A stretch of DNA of 64,000 nt from Methylocella silvestris (GCF_002891535.1 NZ_PDZR01000002.1:124001-188000); one strand, 5' to 3'. Counted from the first letter of the stretch, positions 1 to 9,789 are shown. Translations and numbers: made by a program. Notes: a model not told the origin generated them from the letters alone.

Positions 1-1713
1 AATTCCCTGCGCGCCTTCCGACACGCCCTGGATCATGCCTGTGTCCTGCGCCGGGAAAAATCCCTTCGGAATGACGATATAAAGAGCGACGGTCAGGCCG
101 AGGGTCGCGATGGCGACGAAGAGCGTCAGCGGTTGGTGACGCAGGACGATCCGGAGCAGCCGGCCATAAAAGGCGATGACGGCGTTGAACGCGCGCTCGG
201 CCCAAAGATCGAGGCGGCTGCGCTGGCTCTCGGGGCGATGGCGGATAAGGCGGGCGCACATCATCGGCACGAGAGTCAGCGAGACGACCGCCGAAATGAT
301 GATGGTGACCGCGAGGGTGATGGCGAATTCATGGAACAGCCGGCCGATGACATCGCCCATGAACAACAGCGGGATCAGCACGGCAAGCAGCGAAACCGTC
401 AATGAAATGATGGTGAAGCCGATCTGGTGCGAGCCCTTCAGCGCGGCCTCCAGCGGCTCGTCGCCGTCCTCGACATAGCGGCTGATGTTCTCGATCATCA
501 CGATGGCGTCGTCGACGACGAATCCGGTCGAAATCGTGAGCGCCATCAGCGACAGATTGTCGAGGCTGAAGCCGAGCAGATACATGGCGACCAGCGTGCC
601 GACGAGCGACAGCGGCACCGAGAGGCTCGGGATGATCGTCGCCGGCACATTGCGCAGGAAAACGAAGATCACTGCGACGACCAGCGCCACTGAAATGCCG
701 AGCTCGACCTGCACATCCGCCACCGAGGCGCGGATCGTGGTGGTGCGGTCGCTCAAAATCGTAATGTCGACCGCGGCCGGCAAGGTGGAGCGCAAGGTTG
801 GCAGCAGCTTCTGCACGCTGTCGGCGACGGCGATGACATTCGCGCCGGGTTGACGACGAACATTGATGATGATCGCCGGTTCGCCATTGGCCCAGGCTCT
901 GAGCTTGGTGTTTTCGGGGCCGTCGACGATTGTCGCGACGTCGCTGAGCCGCACCGGCGCATTGTTGCGGTAGGCGATGACGATGTTGCGATAATCCTTG
1001 ATCGAGGTCAGCTGATCATTGGCCGTGATCGTCGAGGATTGATGCGGGCCGTCGAAACCGCCTTTCGGCGCGTTCACATTGGCGTTGGAGATCGTGGAGC
1101 GCAGATCGTCGATGTTCAGGCCATAGGCCGCAAGCGCCTGCGGGTTGAACTGGATGCGGATCGCGGGTCGCTGGCCGCCGCTGATGGTGACCTGGCCGAC
1201 GCCCGGCAATTGCGCGATCTTCTGGGCGATCCGCGTTTCGCTGACATCCTGAAGACCCGTCAGGGACAGAGTCTGCGAGGTCACCGCGAGCGTCAGGATT
1301 GGCGCGTCTGCGGGATTGACCTTGGAGTAGATCGGCGGCGCCGGCAGATCCGCCGGCAAAAGGCTATTGGCGGCGTTGATCGCCGCCTGCACCTGCTGCT
1401 CGGCGACATCGAGGGTCAGATTGAGGTTGAACTGCAGCGTGACGACCGAGGCCCCGGCGGAGCTCGACGAGGTCATCTGGTTGAGGCCCGGCATCTGCCC
1501 GAGCTGGCGCTCCAGCGGCGCGGTCACCGCCGAAGTCATGACCTCCGGGCTCGCGCCGGGCAGGAAGGTGCGCACCTCGATCGTCGGATAGTCGACTTCC
1601 GGCAGCGCGGCGAGCGGCAGGAACCGATAGGCGACCGCGCCAGCGATGAGAATCGCCGCCATCAGCAGCGATGTCGCGACCGGACGCAGGATGAATAATC
1701 GCGAGGGGTTCAT
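1..1713 (-). CDS. mdtB: RND efflux pump inner-membrane permease, MdtB-like (3' part missing at window edge)
   Basis: Proton-driven multidrug transporter of the AcrB/MdtB (HAE1) family, the inner-membrane pump of a tripartite efflux system. The frame opens with ATG at 1711-1713 ([19 protein letters not shown]) and runs without a stop to base 1, giving 571 of the roughly 1,030 residues usual for the family. The N-terminal transmembrane helix is followed by the porter region and, in a helix matching TM4, [13 protein letters not shown]. The two adjacent aspartates (residues 401-402) correspond to the proton-relay pair of AcrB. Wording of the N-terminus resembles MdtB/MdtC more than AcrB, so a second pump gene (mdtC) may follow beyond the edge. 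It lies 46 bp downstream of the adaptor gene on the same strand, so co-transcription is likely. Substrates cannot be read from sequence. Confidence 0.95.
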   Translation of the reverse strand, partial: MNPSRLFILRPVATSLLMAAILIAGAVAYRFLPLAALPEVDYPTIEVRTFLPGASPEVMTSAVTAPLERQLGQMPGLNQMTSSSSAGASVVTLQFNLNLTLDVAEQQVQAAINAANSLLPADLPAPPIYSKVNPADAPILTLAVTSQTLSLTGLQDVSETRIAQKIAQLPGVGQVTISGGQRPAIRIQFNPQALAAYGLNIDDLRSTISNANVNAPKGGFDGPHQSSTITANDQLTSIKDYRNIVIAYRNNAPVRLSDVATIVDGPENTKLRAWANGEPAIIINVRRQPGANVIAVADSVQKLLPTLRSTLPAAVDITILSDRTTTIRASVADVQVELGISVALVVAVIFVFLRNVPATIIPSLSVPLSLVGTLVAMYLLGFSLDNLSLMALTISTGFVVDDAIVMIENISRYVEDGDEPLEAALKGSHQIGFTIISLTVSLLAVLIPLLFMGDVIGRLFHEFAITLAVTIIISAVVSLTLVPMMCARLIRHRPESQRSRLDLWAERAFNAVIAFYGRLLRIVLRHQPLTLFVAIATLGLTVALYIVIPKGFFPAQDTGMIQGVSEGAQGI

Positions 1714-1759
1714 CAGCCAAACCGTGCGACGACGTCAGGACTTGTCTGCGCGCCGACCG

Positions 1760-3109
1760 TCATTGCGCCCCCGGCTGCTGCCCGTGACGCCCGGAGCCGC
1801 GCCCGGATTTGCCCCCGGGCGTCGCGGCGGCATCTTTTGCCGGGGCGTCGGTGGCGACGCCGTCAATGGCGGCGATGGACACTTCGGCCTCGTCGCGCAG
1901 CCTGTCCGTCCCGTCGACGACGACGTGGTCGCCCGGCGCCAGCCCGGAGGTTATCGCCACGCGGCCGCCTTCCTGCGGACCAAGCGTCACCTTGCGCATG
2001 ACAACCTTGTTGTCCGCGCCGACGAGATAGACATAGGTCCCGGGCGCGCCGCGCTGGATCGCCGTCACCGGAACGATCACGGCGTCGTGCAAGGTGTCGA
2101 TCAGAAGCTGCGCGTTGACGAACTGGTTCGGAAACAGTTTGTCGTCGAGATTGTCGAATTCGGCGCGGATCTTGACGGTGCCCGTCGTGGCGTCGATCTG
2201 ATTGTCGATATTTGAAAGCTTGCCGGTCGCAAGCTTGTTCACATAGGCGCGGTCGAAAATGGAGACCGTGAGTTCGGCGCCTGTCTTCAGCCGGTCGAGG
2301 ATGGCCTGGAGCTCATCCTCCGGCACCGTGAAGATCACGGAGATCGGGTGCAGCTGGGTGATGACCGCGATGCCGGAATCGCTCGTTTGCACGTAGTTGC
2401 CGGGATCGACGAGGCGAAGGCCGACGCGGCCGTCGAGCGGAGACACGATGCGGGCATAGGTGAGATTGAGCGTCTGCGCGTCGATCTGCGCCTGATCCGT
2501 CTTGAGCGATCCCTCATATTGCTTGACGAGATAGATCTGATCCTCGGCGGTCTGGCGGGCGATCGAATCCTGTTTCAGCAACGTCTGGAAGCGCTTCATA
2601 TTATTGCGCGCCTGATCGAGCAGGCCCTGGTCGCGGTCGCGTTGCCCTTCATATTGCTCTTTGGAGACCTGATAGGGTCGCGGATCGATCTGCGCCAGAA
2701 AATCGCCCTTCTTCACGAGCTGGCCTTCCTTGAAGCCAACATCGATCAGCTGTCCGTTGATCTGCGTCTTCACGGTCACATTGGCGAGAGGCGTCACCGT
2801 CCCAAGCCCGCTGACGAGAATGTTTATGTCGCCCTTCGCCACTGTTGCGACGCCGACCGGCTGCGCCTGGGCCGCCTGCGGCGCGGGCCCTGTGGCGCTC
2901 GAATGGTCGGTCGTGACGAAGCGATAGGTTCCGAAAGCGATCAGCGCCGCGAGCACGATCAGGATCGCGCGCCGCAGCGTCGATCTGGCCGGGGCCGTCG
3001 GCGCGTCCGGCTGGGGCGGCGCAGAGCCCTTCTTGGGCGCCCTCGCCTCCTCGCGAAGATAAACCGGATCGAGAGGGTCTTCGCCCGGCGGCCGGGTGCG
3101 ATCATCCAT
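1760..3109 (-). CDS. mdtA: RND efflux periplasmic adaptor (membrane fusion protein), MdtA-like
   Basis: Adaptor that bridges the inner-membrane RND pump and the outer-membrane channel. The 449-residue product has a proline-rich cytoplasmic N-terminus, one membrane anchor at about residues 47-63, then the HlyD/AcrA layout: a lipoyl half (VTPLANVTVKTQINGQL), a helical hairpin around residues 155-205 and a second lipoyl half with a beta-barrel (LTYARIVSPLDGRVGLRLVD). The C-terminal tail is rich in Gly, Lys and Arg, as in MdtA proteins. It starts at ATG 3107-3109. It is preceded by the outer-membrane factor gene and followed by the pump gene, all on the same strand. The family is secure; the Mdt subgroup is inferred from neighbours and length. 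Confidence 0.96.
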   Translation of the reverse strand: MDDRTRPPGEDPLDPVYLREEARAPKKGSAPPQPDAPTAPARSTLRRAILIVLAALIAFGTYRFVTTDHSSATGPAPQAAQAQPVGVATVAKGDINILVSGLGTVTPLANVTVKTQINGQLIDVGFKEGQLVKKGDFLAQIDPRPYQVSKEQYEGQRDRDQGLLDQARNNMKRFQTLLKQDSIARQTAEDQIYLVKQYEGSLKTDQAQIDAQTLNLTYARIVSPLDGRVGLRLVDPGNYVQTSDSGIAVITQLHPISVIFTVPEDELQAILDRLKTGAELTVSIFDRAYVNKLATGKLSNIDNQIDATTGTVKIRAEFDNLDDKLFPNQFVNAQLLIDTLHDAVIVPVTAIQRGAPGTYVYLVGADNKVVMRKVTLGPQEGGRVAITSGLAPGDHVVVDGTDRLRDEAEVSIAAIDGVATDAPAKDAAATPGGKSGRGSGRHGQQPGAQ

Positions 3110-3379
3110 GAGATTGGTCCAAAGCTGAGCTTCGCGTTAGAGAATTCACCCGATTATCGCAGCGGGCAAATGACCGGGCCGTGTCCGCAATATGAGATCT
3201 TCGCCAGCATTCGCCAGGCGCGGCGGCCCAACCGCCAGGGACTCGGTTGCGGCGACGCACAAATCTCGCGGCTCAATGAAACATAATGATGGCGGATCTC
3301 TAATCAATTCTTTGTAGTGATTAACGTTCTTTTGATTTGCCAACTTGCGATCGGCTCCGCGCGCGATGGTTGGCGTTGG

Positions 3380-4852
3380 CTATAAACGGGGCAGCAGCGG
3401 GTTGGAGTCCTCAAGGTCAGTGATCGCCGGAAGCTGCCGAACGTCCCAGCCGCCGCCAAGGGCCTCGATCAGCTGGACCGTGGCCAAAAATCGATTCTGC
3501 CGGATGGTCAGCGCTGAGGTCTGGTTGGTGAGCAATTGCGACTGGGCGACGACAACAGCCGTGAAGGCGACCGTGCCGGCGGAATATTGGTTGAGCAGAA
3601 CGTCCACCTCTTCCTGCGCCGCCCTGACCGCGTCATCCTGAACCTTGGCCTGCTGCGCCAACAGGCGCAGGGCGACGAGTTGATCCTCGACTCCCTGAAA
3701 CGCCGAGAGCACCGTCTGCCTGTAATTGGCGACGCTTTGATCATAGGTCGCACGCGCCGCGTCGACCGTGGCGCTGCGCAATCCGCCGTCGAATACTGTC
3801 TGGGCCGCCGCCACGCCGACGCTCCACGCCTCATTGGCGAGAGACACGGCGAGCGGTCCGCGGCCGGCGAAGCCGAACGCGCCCGAGAGGCTGATATCCG
3901 GATAATAGGCCGCGATAGCGACGCCGATCAGGGCGTTTTGCGCCTGCATGGAGCGCTCGGCCGAGGCGATATCAGGCCGGCGTTCGAGCAGAACCGAGGG
4001 CAGACTGACCGGAACCGTCGGCGGCGTCATCTTGAACGGCGCAACCGCGATGTTGAGTTCGGCCGGCGGTCTGCCGATCAGCACCGCGATCGCATGCTCG
4101 TATTGCGCGCGGGCGATGCCGGCGTTGATCGCTTCCGCCTGCGTGTTGTAAAGCTGCGCCTGAGCCGTCGCGACATCCGCTTTGGAGACGGTTCCGGCCG
4201 CATACTGGCGCTGCGTAATCTCCAGCGTGCGCTGAAATTCCTTTGCGGTGCGCTCGAGCAAATCCTTTAGCGCATCGGAGGCGCGAAGGTTGAAATAGGC
4301 CGTCGCGAGCAAGGATTGCGAGGAAAGCGTCGTATTGGCGAGATCCGCAGCGGAAAGCTGCGCGCCCGCCGCATTGTTTTCGATCGAGCGCCGCACCTGA
4401 CCCCAGATGTCCGGCGTCCAGCTGGCGTTGGCCGTCAGGTCCGAAGTAAACAGGGTGGAGGAGCTGCCGGTGTTGAACCCGCTCGTCTTGCTTCCGCTAT
4501 GCGCTCCGGTTCCGGAATAATTGACGGAGACCGTGGGGAACAGCCCTGCCTGCGCTTCGCGTACGAGCGATTTCGCGGTGCGATAGGCGCCCTCGGCGCC
4601 GATCACATTCTGGTTCGAGATCGACACCTGGCTGATGAGCGAATCAAGCGTTTTATCCCGGAACGGGGCCCACCATTGGCCGCGATCGGCGCCGTCAAGA
4701 GGCGTCGCCGTCTTCCAGCCCTTCAGCTCCTTATAGCGGATGGGGGTGGGAGCCGAGGGCTTCACATAGTCGGGGCCGACAGCGCAGCCGCAAAGGCCGA
4801 CCGCCAGCGCCGCGATGGAAGCCAGGGCTGGAAACGGGGCGCGAAGAGTCAA
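3380..4852 (-). CDS. RND efflux outer-membrane lipoprotein, NodT family
   Basis: Outer-membrane channel subunit (TolC-like, NodT/OprM class) of the efflux system, 490 residues. The N-terminus is a lipoprotein signal with lipobox LCGC, so the mature protein should be acylated on that cysteine (about residue 23). The body shows two internally similar coiled-coil halves typical of outer-membrane efflux proteins, with repeated NTTLSSQSLLATAYFNL and YRQTVLSAFQGVEDQLVALR type segments. The start appears to be TTG at 4850-4852 with GAGG a few bases upstream; I see no better ATG. The gene lies first in the row, 270 bp before the adaptor gene, so the adaptor and pump may have their own promoter or be read through. 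Confidence 0.95.
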   Translation of the reverse strand: MTLRAPFPALASIAALAVGLCGCAVGPDYVKPSAPTPIRYKELKGWKTATPLDGADRGQWWAPFRDKTLDSLISQVSISNQNVIGAEGAYRTAKSLVREAQAGLFPTVSVNYSGTGAHSGSKTSGFNTGSSSTLFTSDLTANASWTPDIWGQVRRSIENNAAGAQLSAADLANTTLSSQSLLATAYFNLRASDALKDLLERTAKEFQRTLEITQRQYAAGTVSKADVATAQAQLYNTQAEAINAGIARAQYEHAIAVLIGRPPAELNIAVAPFKMTPPTVPVSLPSVLLERRPDIASAERSMQAQNALIGVAIAAYYPDISLSGAFGFAGRGPLAVSLANEAWSVGVAAAQTVFDGGLRSATVDAARATYDQSVANYRQTVLSAFQGVEDQLVALRLLAQQAKVQDDAVRAAQEEVDVLLNQYSAGTVAFTAVVVAQSQLLTNQTSALTIRQNRFLATVQLIEALGGGWDVRQLPAITDLEDSNPLLPRL

Positions 4853-5165
4853 TCAGCCTCGCTTATTCGTCGTAGAGGTCAAAACGCGCGTTCCCAAAGG
4901 TCAGTCGCTCCTTAGCGCCGCCCGCTCACCGGATCCGCCGACGCAAAGGCCATGGCTGCGGTTCCGTGGTCGTTAGCAACATAGCGTGGCGCGAGCAAGG
5001 CTGGGCAAGCCGTGCAAGCGTGGCGCCTTCCTAACGATGCGCTTAGGAGGCGAAGCAAAGGCCCCTAAAATATCAATAAGATGTGATGCTAGATCAAACA
5101 CGGCCTGAAACAACAAGGCGCGCGGAAACGAAGTAGGATCAACGCCGCAAAGGAGCTCGCGCGAA
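4853..5165. other. Divergent intergenic region, efflux genes / msrQ
   Basis: About 310 bases between two divergent genes, expected to hold both promoters. A reading frame at 4973-5308 on the minus strand has no family resemblance and overlaps msrQ, so I do not call it. An AT-rich stretch at about 5065-5100 is the likeliest promoter area for msrQ. It holds an imperfect CRP/FNR-like half-palindrome, which I do not consider convincing. Confidence 0.5.
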
Positions 5166-6053
5166 GTGCCGTTACTGTGGACCCCTCTCACCGACCGCGC
5201 CGGCCGGTTCGCGCCGTTGAAATGCGCCGCGCTGGCGGCGACGCTAGCGCCTGCGCTGTGGATCGCAATATCCGCTGTCGAGGGACGGCTTGGCTCCCGC
5301 CCGGTCATGGAGGCGATCCACCAGACGGGGTTATGGGCCGTGCGGATGCTCGCCCTGACGCTGGCCGTGACGCCGTTGCGGCTCGCGACGCGGTGGCCGA
5401 AGCTTGTCTCGATCCGGCGGATTCTCGGGGTGTCCGTGCTCGCCTACGCGATTTTGCATGTCGGGCTGTTCGCCTATGACCAGCATTTCGCCGCGCTACA
5501 TATCGCCTCCGAAATCGTCAAGCGGCTGTATCTGACGATTGGCTTTGTCGCGCTCGTGCTTCTTTGCCTGCTCGGCGCGACCTCGACGGACAGGATGATT
5601 GCGCGGCTCGGATCGCGGCAATGGACGCGCTTGCACCGCGTCATCTATGCGATCGCGGCGCTGGCGAGCGTGCATTTTTTCATGCAGTCCAAGCTGGACA
5701 TCACGCAGCCGACGATCATGGCTGGAATTTTTGCGCTTCTCTTCTGCTATCGTCTTTTCGCGGCGCGTTCGGGCGGCGATCTCTCCGCTCTCAGCGTCGC
5801 CGCGCTCGCCTTGGGCGCGGCGACGGCGACCGCGCTCGGGGAGGCGCTGTGGTTTGCCGTTTCGGCGGGAGCTCCACTCGCGCTTGTGCTCGCCGCGAAT
5901 TTCGATTTTTCCTACATGGCCCGGCCGGCCTGGTATGTGCTGGCGGCGGGGCTCGTTCTCTTCGCCGCGCGGCTGTCGAGACCGGTCTTCGCGCCACGCT
6001 CGGCGGCTGCGGTCAGACGGCGCGCGCTTGGCGACGCCAAGGCTTCGGGGTGA
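5166..6053 (+). CDS. msrQ: MsrQ, heme-binding membrane subunit of the periplasmic methionine sulfoxide reductase system
   Basis: Ferric-reductase-like transmembrane protein (YedZ/MsrQ) that passes electrons from the quinone pool to the periplasmic molybdoenzyme MsrP for repair of oxidised methionines. The 295-residue product has about six to eight hydrophobic helices and conserved histidines expected to bind b heme, including H98 (YAILHVGLF), H157 (TRLHRVIYA) and H170 (ASVHFFMQ). It starts at GTG 5166-5168 with AAAGGAG about ten bases upstream. The last third (after about residue 200) is an extra hydrophobic extension compared with the ~200-residue E. coli protein. No msrP lies beside it in this window, which is unusual. 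Its 3' end overlaps the convergent gene at 6013-6351 by 41 bp. Confidence 0.93.
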   Translation: MPLLWTPLTDRAGRFAPLKCAALAATLAPALWIAISAVEGRLGSRPVMEAIHQTGLWAVRMLALTLAVTPLRLATRWPKLVSIRRILGVSVLAYAILHVGLFAYDQHFAALHIASEIVKRLYLTIGFVALVLLCLLGATSTDRMIARLGSRQWTRLHRVIYAIAALASVHFFMQSKLDITQPTIMAGIFALLFCYRLFAARSGGDLSALSVAALALGAATATALGEALWFAVSAGAPLALVLAANFDFSYMARPAWYVLAAGLVLFAARLSRPVFAPRSAAAVRRRALGDAKASG

Positions 6054-6351
6054 AGGGCTCGGGGGTGAAGGGGTCGGGACCGCCCGGCTGCGGGCCAATT
6101 ATTTGCGTCAAGGCGCTGTCCGGCGCGGAGGCAGGAGCGACCGGCGCGAGATGCGGCTTTATCGGCAGGCTGCCGTGCTTGGCGAGGTAGCGGGCGGTTT
6201 TCTCCGCCGCGGCGGGATCCTCGAAGCGCTGGCCTTCCATTGCGTTGAACATTTGCGAAGCGGCGAAAAAATTGAACGATCCGTCGCGTCCGTCCCGCGC
6301 GACGATGCCGGCGGTTCGGCCGCCAATCTGGATCACATAGGCGTCGGGCAT
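6013..6351 (-). CDS. Small conserved-looking hypothetical protein
   Basis: A 112-residue soluble protein of unknown function. The first 70 residues look structured (IQIGGRTAGIVARDGRDG, then a helical AAEKTARYLAKHG segment); the last 40 are rich in Pro, Ala and Thr with the tandem wording FTPEPFTPKP. The gene is supported by a good promoter-like sequence immediately upstream (TTGACA at 6407-6412 on the minus strand). It ends inside the convergent msrQ gene. The upstream AT-rich motif resembles sequences in front of cysK and metY, hinting at a link to sulfur supply, but this is inference only. Confidence 0.7.
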   Translation of the reverse strand: MPDAYVIQIGGRTAGIVARDGRDGSFNFFAASQMFNAMEGQRFEDPAAAEKTARYLAKHGSLPIKPHLAPVAPASAPDSALTQIIGPQPGGPDPFTPEPFTPKPWRRQARAV

Positions 6352-6674
6352 TTTGGAGGCCTCTCAGCTTCGCTCAAGCCAATAATACACTAAATTTATA
6401 GACTAATGTCAATGCGATACTCAAATGGCAACGCAAAATGCGTTCCACTTCTCCCCGCTCGACCGCTTCGAAAAGTGACACAAGAATGTTGCGCGAGGCT
6501 GGTTGTTCCGAGCGTAAAATAAATTGAGAAAATTTGATTTGCTTCAGGTCAAACGGCAGCCGCGCAACCAAACCGCGACGGCAAACGCTGTTACACAAGA
6601 ATGCTACAGTCGTGCGTCACCGCGCGACGCGCCGTTTCGCACAGCCCGCTCTCGCCGGAAGACGGATCGGCGCG
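6352..6674. other. Intergenic region downstream of prs
   Basis: About 320 bases without a credible gene. The first 60 bases hold the promoter for the minus-strand small gene at 6013-6351. A short perfect inverted repeat (AACGCA-AAA-TGCGTT) lies at 6430-6444 with no U-tract. I see no clear terminator for prs. Confidence 0.5.
6382..6412 (-). promoter_or_regulatory. Candidate sigma-70-type promoter with overlapping AT-rich operator-like motif
   Basis: On the minus strand a perfect TTGACA lies at 6407-6412, and a TGTATT hexamer follows 17 bases later (TATTAT is 19 bases away). Between them lies the AT-rich TTAGTCTATAAATTTAG. The start codon of the small gene is 31 bases further on. Resemblance to the cysK and metY upstream regions suggests a shared regulator. 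Confidence 0.5.
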
Positions 6675-7607
<933 letters not shown>

Positions 7608-7623
7608 GAGCGCAATGATCCCG

Positions 7624-7676
7624 CTAAAGCACGATGAGGTCGGATTTTATCATCCAAAATCAGGAACGTGATCGAC
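7624..7676. repeat. Degenerate copy of the dispersed hairpin repeat
   Basis: Begins CTAAAGCACGATGAG and contains the inverted repeat GATTTT-ATCATCC-AAAATC followed by GTGATCG. This resembles the sequence at 40300-40345. It lies immediately upstream of prs. Similarity is partial, so membership of the family is tentative. Confidence 0.4.
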
Positions 7677-7817
7677 CCCAGCGGTCAGAGCGTCGCGCTT
7701 TCAGGCGCAATGCTTTTGCCGCCGATGCTCTCTCTTACGCATTGCGCCGGTGTCGGCGCAATGGCAAAGCTCGCGATGTTCTGGGACAGGAAGAAACGGG
7801 AGTTTTGCGGCCGCGCG

Positions 7818-8225
7818 CTATCTAACGCGGGTCCATGTTTCCGAGCCGCAGACTCCGCCATTCGCGCCGCAACCCTTGATTTCCAGCGAGCGTTCGCCGC
7901 TCTGCGTCACGGTGGCGTTATAAAGCAGGCCATCTTCGGCGTTATAGGTCGTGCCGGTCCAGACATTGTTGCCGGACGGCCTCAGATTAATCAAAACCTC
8001 GATGCCGAGGACGGAACGATTGCGCTTGGCGGGATCCGGATTGCGCTCGTCTTTGCCGGGCGCGCCCTTCGTCGAGGCGACGAAACCGCATAGGCCTGCG
8101 CCACATTTCTTGATGCGCACGGTTGCGCCCCCGTCTGCGACTCGCCAATCGCCGATCGGATCAGCGCTGGCCGCGCCGGCAAAAAGGGTGACGAGGGCAA
8201 AGGCTGTCAGGACAACGCGCTTCAT
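7818..8225 (-). CDS. Exported DUF2147 family protein
   Basis: Small secreted protein of 135 residues. An N-terminal signal peptide (about residues 1-21, ending GAASA-DP) precedes a DUF2147 domain: GDWRVADGGATVRI at the front, KCGAGLCGFVAS, then GTTYNAEDGLLYNATVTQSGERSLEIKGC and a C-terminal SETWTRVR. This pattern is typical of DUF2147, a periplasmic beta-rich family of unknown function found in alphaproteobacteria. Four cysteines could form disulfides. The start ATG at 8223-8225 has a strong GGAGG five bases upstream. It stands alone. Confidence 0.9.
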   Translation of the reverse strand: MKRVVLTAFALVTLFAGAASADPIGDWRVADGGATVRIKKCGAGLCGFVASTKGAPGKDERNPDPAKRNRSVLGIEVLINLRPSGNNVWTGTTYNAEDGLLYNATVTQSGERSLEIKGCGANGGVCGSETWTRVR

Positions 8226-8516
8226 ATTTCCTCCAACTTCATTCTCTGCCGGGCGGCGCGACTATAGCCGCGCGCACGGCGCTGTCGAGGTTGAACTCGA
8301 TCTGCGCGATCATGTTCGCGCAGGAACGCGGAGGCATAAGGCATGGCGCGGCGGAGTGTAACTAAAATCAGCTTTTAGCCGGCGAAGGCGAACTCGCCGC
8401 CGCAAAGGCCGCGATCCGAAGGGCGGCGGGGCCGCCTCTTGCGCTCAAAGCAAAAAGGCCAAAACTCCCCGACGTCCGAAGCCGGCGGACGGCGTTTGGC
8501 GGCGGCTGCGACCCGT

Positions 8517-8783
8517 CTATGGGTGCGAGGCCCAGAGGCCGCGGCGGGCCAGCGAAAGAGCGGGAAGAAGGCTCGCCATCAATGACGCGACATAGCCAAA
8601 TTGCACGGCACCGAGAATCATCAGGCCGTTGCCGCAGGATGACCAGAAAGAGTGCGCAAAGATGCCGGGATCCGTCATCGCCAAAGCAATCATCACACCG
8701 CTCGCGGGAAACAGAACATAGACCCTGAAGAAACGGCCGAGAATCATGCCTAATAATGCGCCAACCAGAAGTAAGTTTATCAT
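8517..8783 (-). CDS. Small membrane protein of unknown function (about three helices)
   Basis: An 88-residue hydrophobic protein with three likely membrane helices (starting INLLLVGALLGMILG, YVLFPASGVMIALAM and GLMILGAVQFGYVASLMAS). I do not recognise a named family. The start is set at ATG 8781-8783 because GGGAGG lies 6-7 bases upstream and the start overlaps the stop of the preceding gene in an ATGA arrangement. A longer frame extends to 8918 but reads through the upstream gene in another phase and is not hydrophobic or conserved-looking. Coupling suggests a two-gene unit with 8780-9028. Confidence 0.65.
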   Translation of the reverse strand: MINLLLVGALLGMILGRFFRVYVLFPASGVMIALAMTDPGIFAHSFWSSCGNGLMILGAVQFGYVASLMASLLPALSLARRGLWASHP

Positions 8784-9028
8784 TCGATGCCTCCCGATAT
8801 TTTTCTTAGTCTTTTTATCTTGTCGTTGTCTTGATTTCCCGCAATCTGCTCCAAACACAGGCGAAGCAAAAGCCTCATTTTGCGGCAATCCAACGCCAGT
8901 AGGGCGCCGCCGCTCCAACCGTCGATCCCCTCGCGCGAACGCAGGGCCGTACCGAACGCTGTCAACGCGGCATAAAACAGCCGCGACGCTTCAATTAGCC
9001 CAGCTTTGGACGGGGGATCACCGATCAC
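8780..9028 (-). CDS. Small hypothetical protein translationally coupled to a membrane protein gene
   Basis: An 82-residue protein of unknown function, helical in appearance, with a charged C-terminus (DKIKRLRKISGGIE). It starts at GTG 9026-9028 with GAGG about seven bases upstream. Its TGA overlaps the ATG of the downstream membrane gene (ATGA at 8780-8783), and the ribosome site for that gene sits inside its last codons. This coupling is the main evidence that it is real. No family recognised. Confidence 0.5.
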   Translation of the reverse strand: MIGDPPSKAGLIEASRLFYAALTAFGTALRSREGIDGWSGGALLALDCRKMRLLLRLCLEQIAGNQDNDKIKRLRKISGGIE

Positions 9029-9551
9029 CCCGAATCCTCACCGCCCTGTTGTAACTCTCGTTAAAATAGAACCGACGTCCTCTTTCCCGCAAGCCGAATT
9101 TGATCGGTCGCTTTGGAGATGACCTAAAATACTGTCGCGAGACCGGGCCATTTACTTGCTGCGACGCAATATAGACAGCTAAAGCCCGAGCGACGCGCTT
9201 TGACGGCATCACCGCCATGGAGGGTCAGGCGCGGGCGGAACGCGGGCGTCACCGAGGCGCTGACTGCTGCTGCGCCAGAGCCTTAACTTATTGATAAACA
9301 GTTAAGCTTGCGTAATTGCGACAGTCTTCGTTCGACCGGCGCGCGAAGGCTTATTCAACCACGGTTGGGCCCAAGCAGCGCGCGCGCATTGCTAATTCGC
9401 AGGTCCCGGCCGCCCCGGGAGTTCTGATTTGGTCAGAATCGCCCCGCTGCAACGCAAAATACCAGCCGTCGCCGGCCAATCCGAATATCGCCTCAATCGA
9501 CCGGCCGTGCGTCGGGCGCGCGGCTTTTGCAACGGGCGTGGCAATTTTATC
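9029..9551. other. Gene-poor intergenic region with an inverted repeat
   Basis: About 520 bases with no convincing gene. Frames at 9018-9218 (minus) and 9316-9561 (plus) lack ribosome sites and family features. The one clear structure is the perfect inverted repeat CTTAACT / AGTTAAG at 9282-9306, separated by 11 AT-rich bases. The region upstream of 9028 should hold the promoter of the small gene pair. Confidence 0.45.
9282..9306. repeat. Inverted repeat, possible operator
   Basis: Perfect 7-bp arms CTTAACT and AGTTAAG flank 11 bases (TATTGATAAAC). No U-tract, so not an intrinsic terminator. Roughly 255 bp upstream of the small-gene pair on the minus strand. Function unknown. Confidence 0.35.
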
Positions 9552-9677
9552 TCACAAATAGCGGCGGGTGAGACGGCGTACGGGCGCGGGCGCGGCCATA
9601 AAACGGCAATTATAGATCAAATTGGCGATGATCTTCGTCGCGACCAAGGCGGCGGCGAAAAGGAAAAGGTGACGCAT
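9552..9677 (-). CDS. Possible short membrane peptide
   Basis: A 41-residue frame beginning MRHLFLFAAALVATKIIANLIYN, with one hydrophobic helix followed by a basic tail (RRLTRRYL). The start ATG at 9675-9677 is preceded by AAAGG six bases upstream. It lies about 115 bases beyond the cysK terminator on the same strand, so it would need its own promoter. No family recognised; short hydrophobic frames arise by chance, so this is tentative. Confidence 0.3.
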   Translation of the reverse strand: MRHLFLFAAALVATKIIANLIYNCRFMAAPAPVRRLTRRYL

Positions 9678-9789
9678 GGCGAACCTTTCGGAAAAGTCGC
9701 AGCGGCTTGCCCGCAACGCTTGCGCAACGTCGCCTCCGGCCCAGAGGTTCCCATGGCCGGCGCCGGAGAAGCCACCTCTAGGCCCCCGC

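Noticed and set aside
5065-5100. CRP/FNR-like site upstream of msrQ
   Set aside because: Half-sites GTGAT and ATCAA are spaced by five bases, off the four-base spacing of real FNR sites.
4973-5308. 111-residue minus-strand frame upstream of msrQ
   Set aside because: Overlaps msrQ and its promoter region, and shows no domain or signal.
8517-8918. Longer (133-residue) version of the small membrane protein
   Set aside because: The extra N-terminus is charged, unlike the membrane core, and the internal ATG at 8783 has a strong ribosome site and ATGA coupling.
9018-9218. 66-residue minus-strand frame
   Set aside because: No ribosome site, basic random-looking composition and overlap with the better supported GTG-started gene at 8780-9028.
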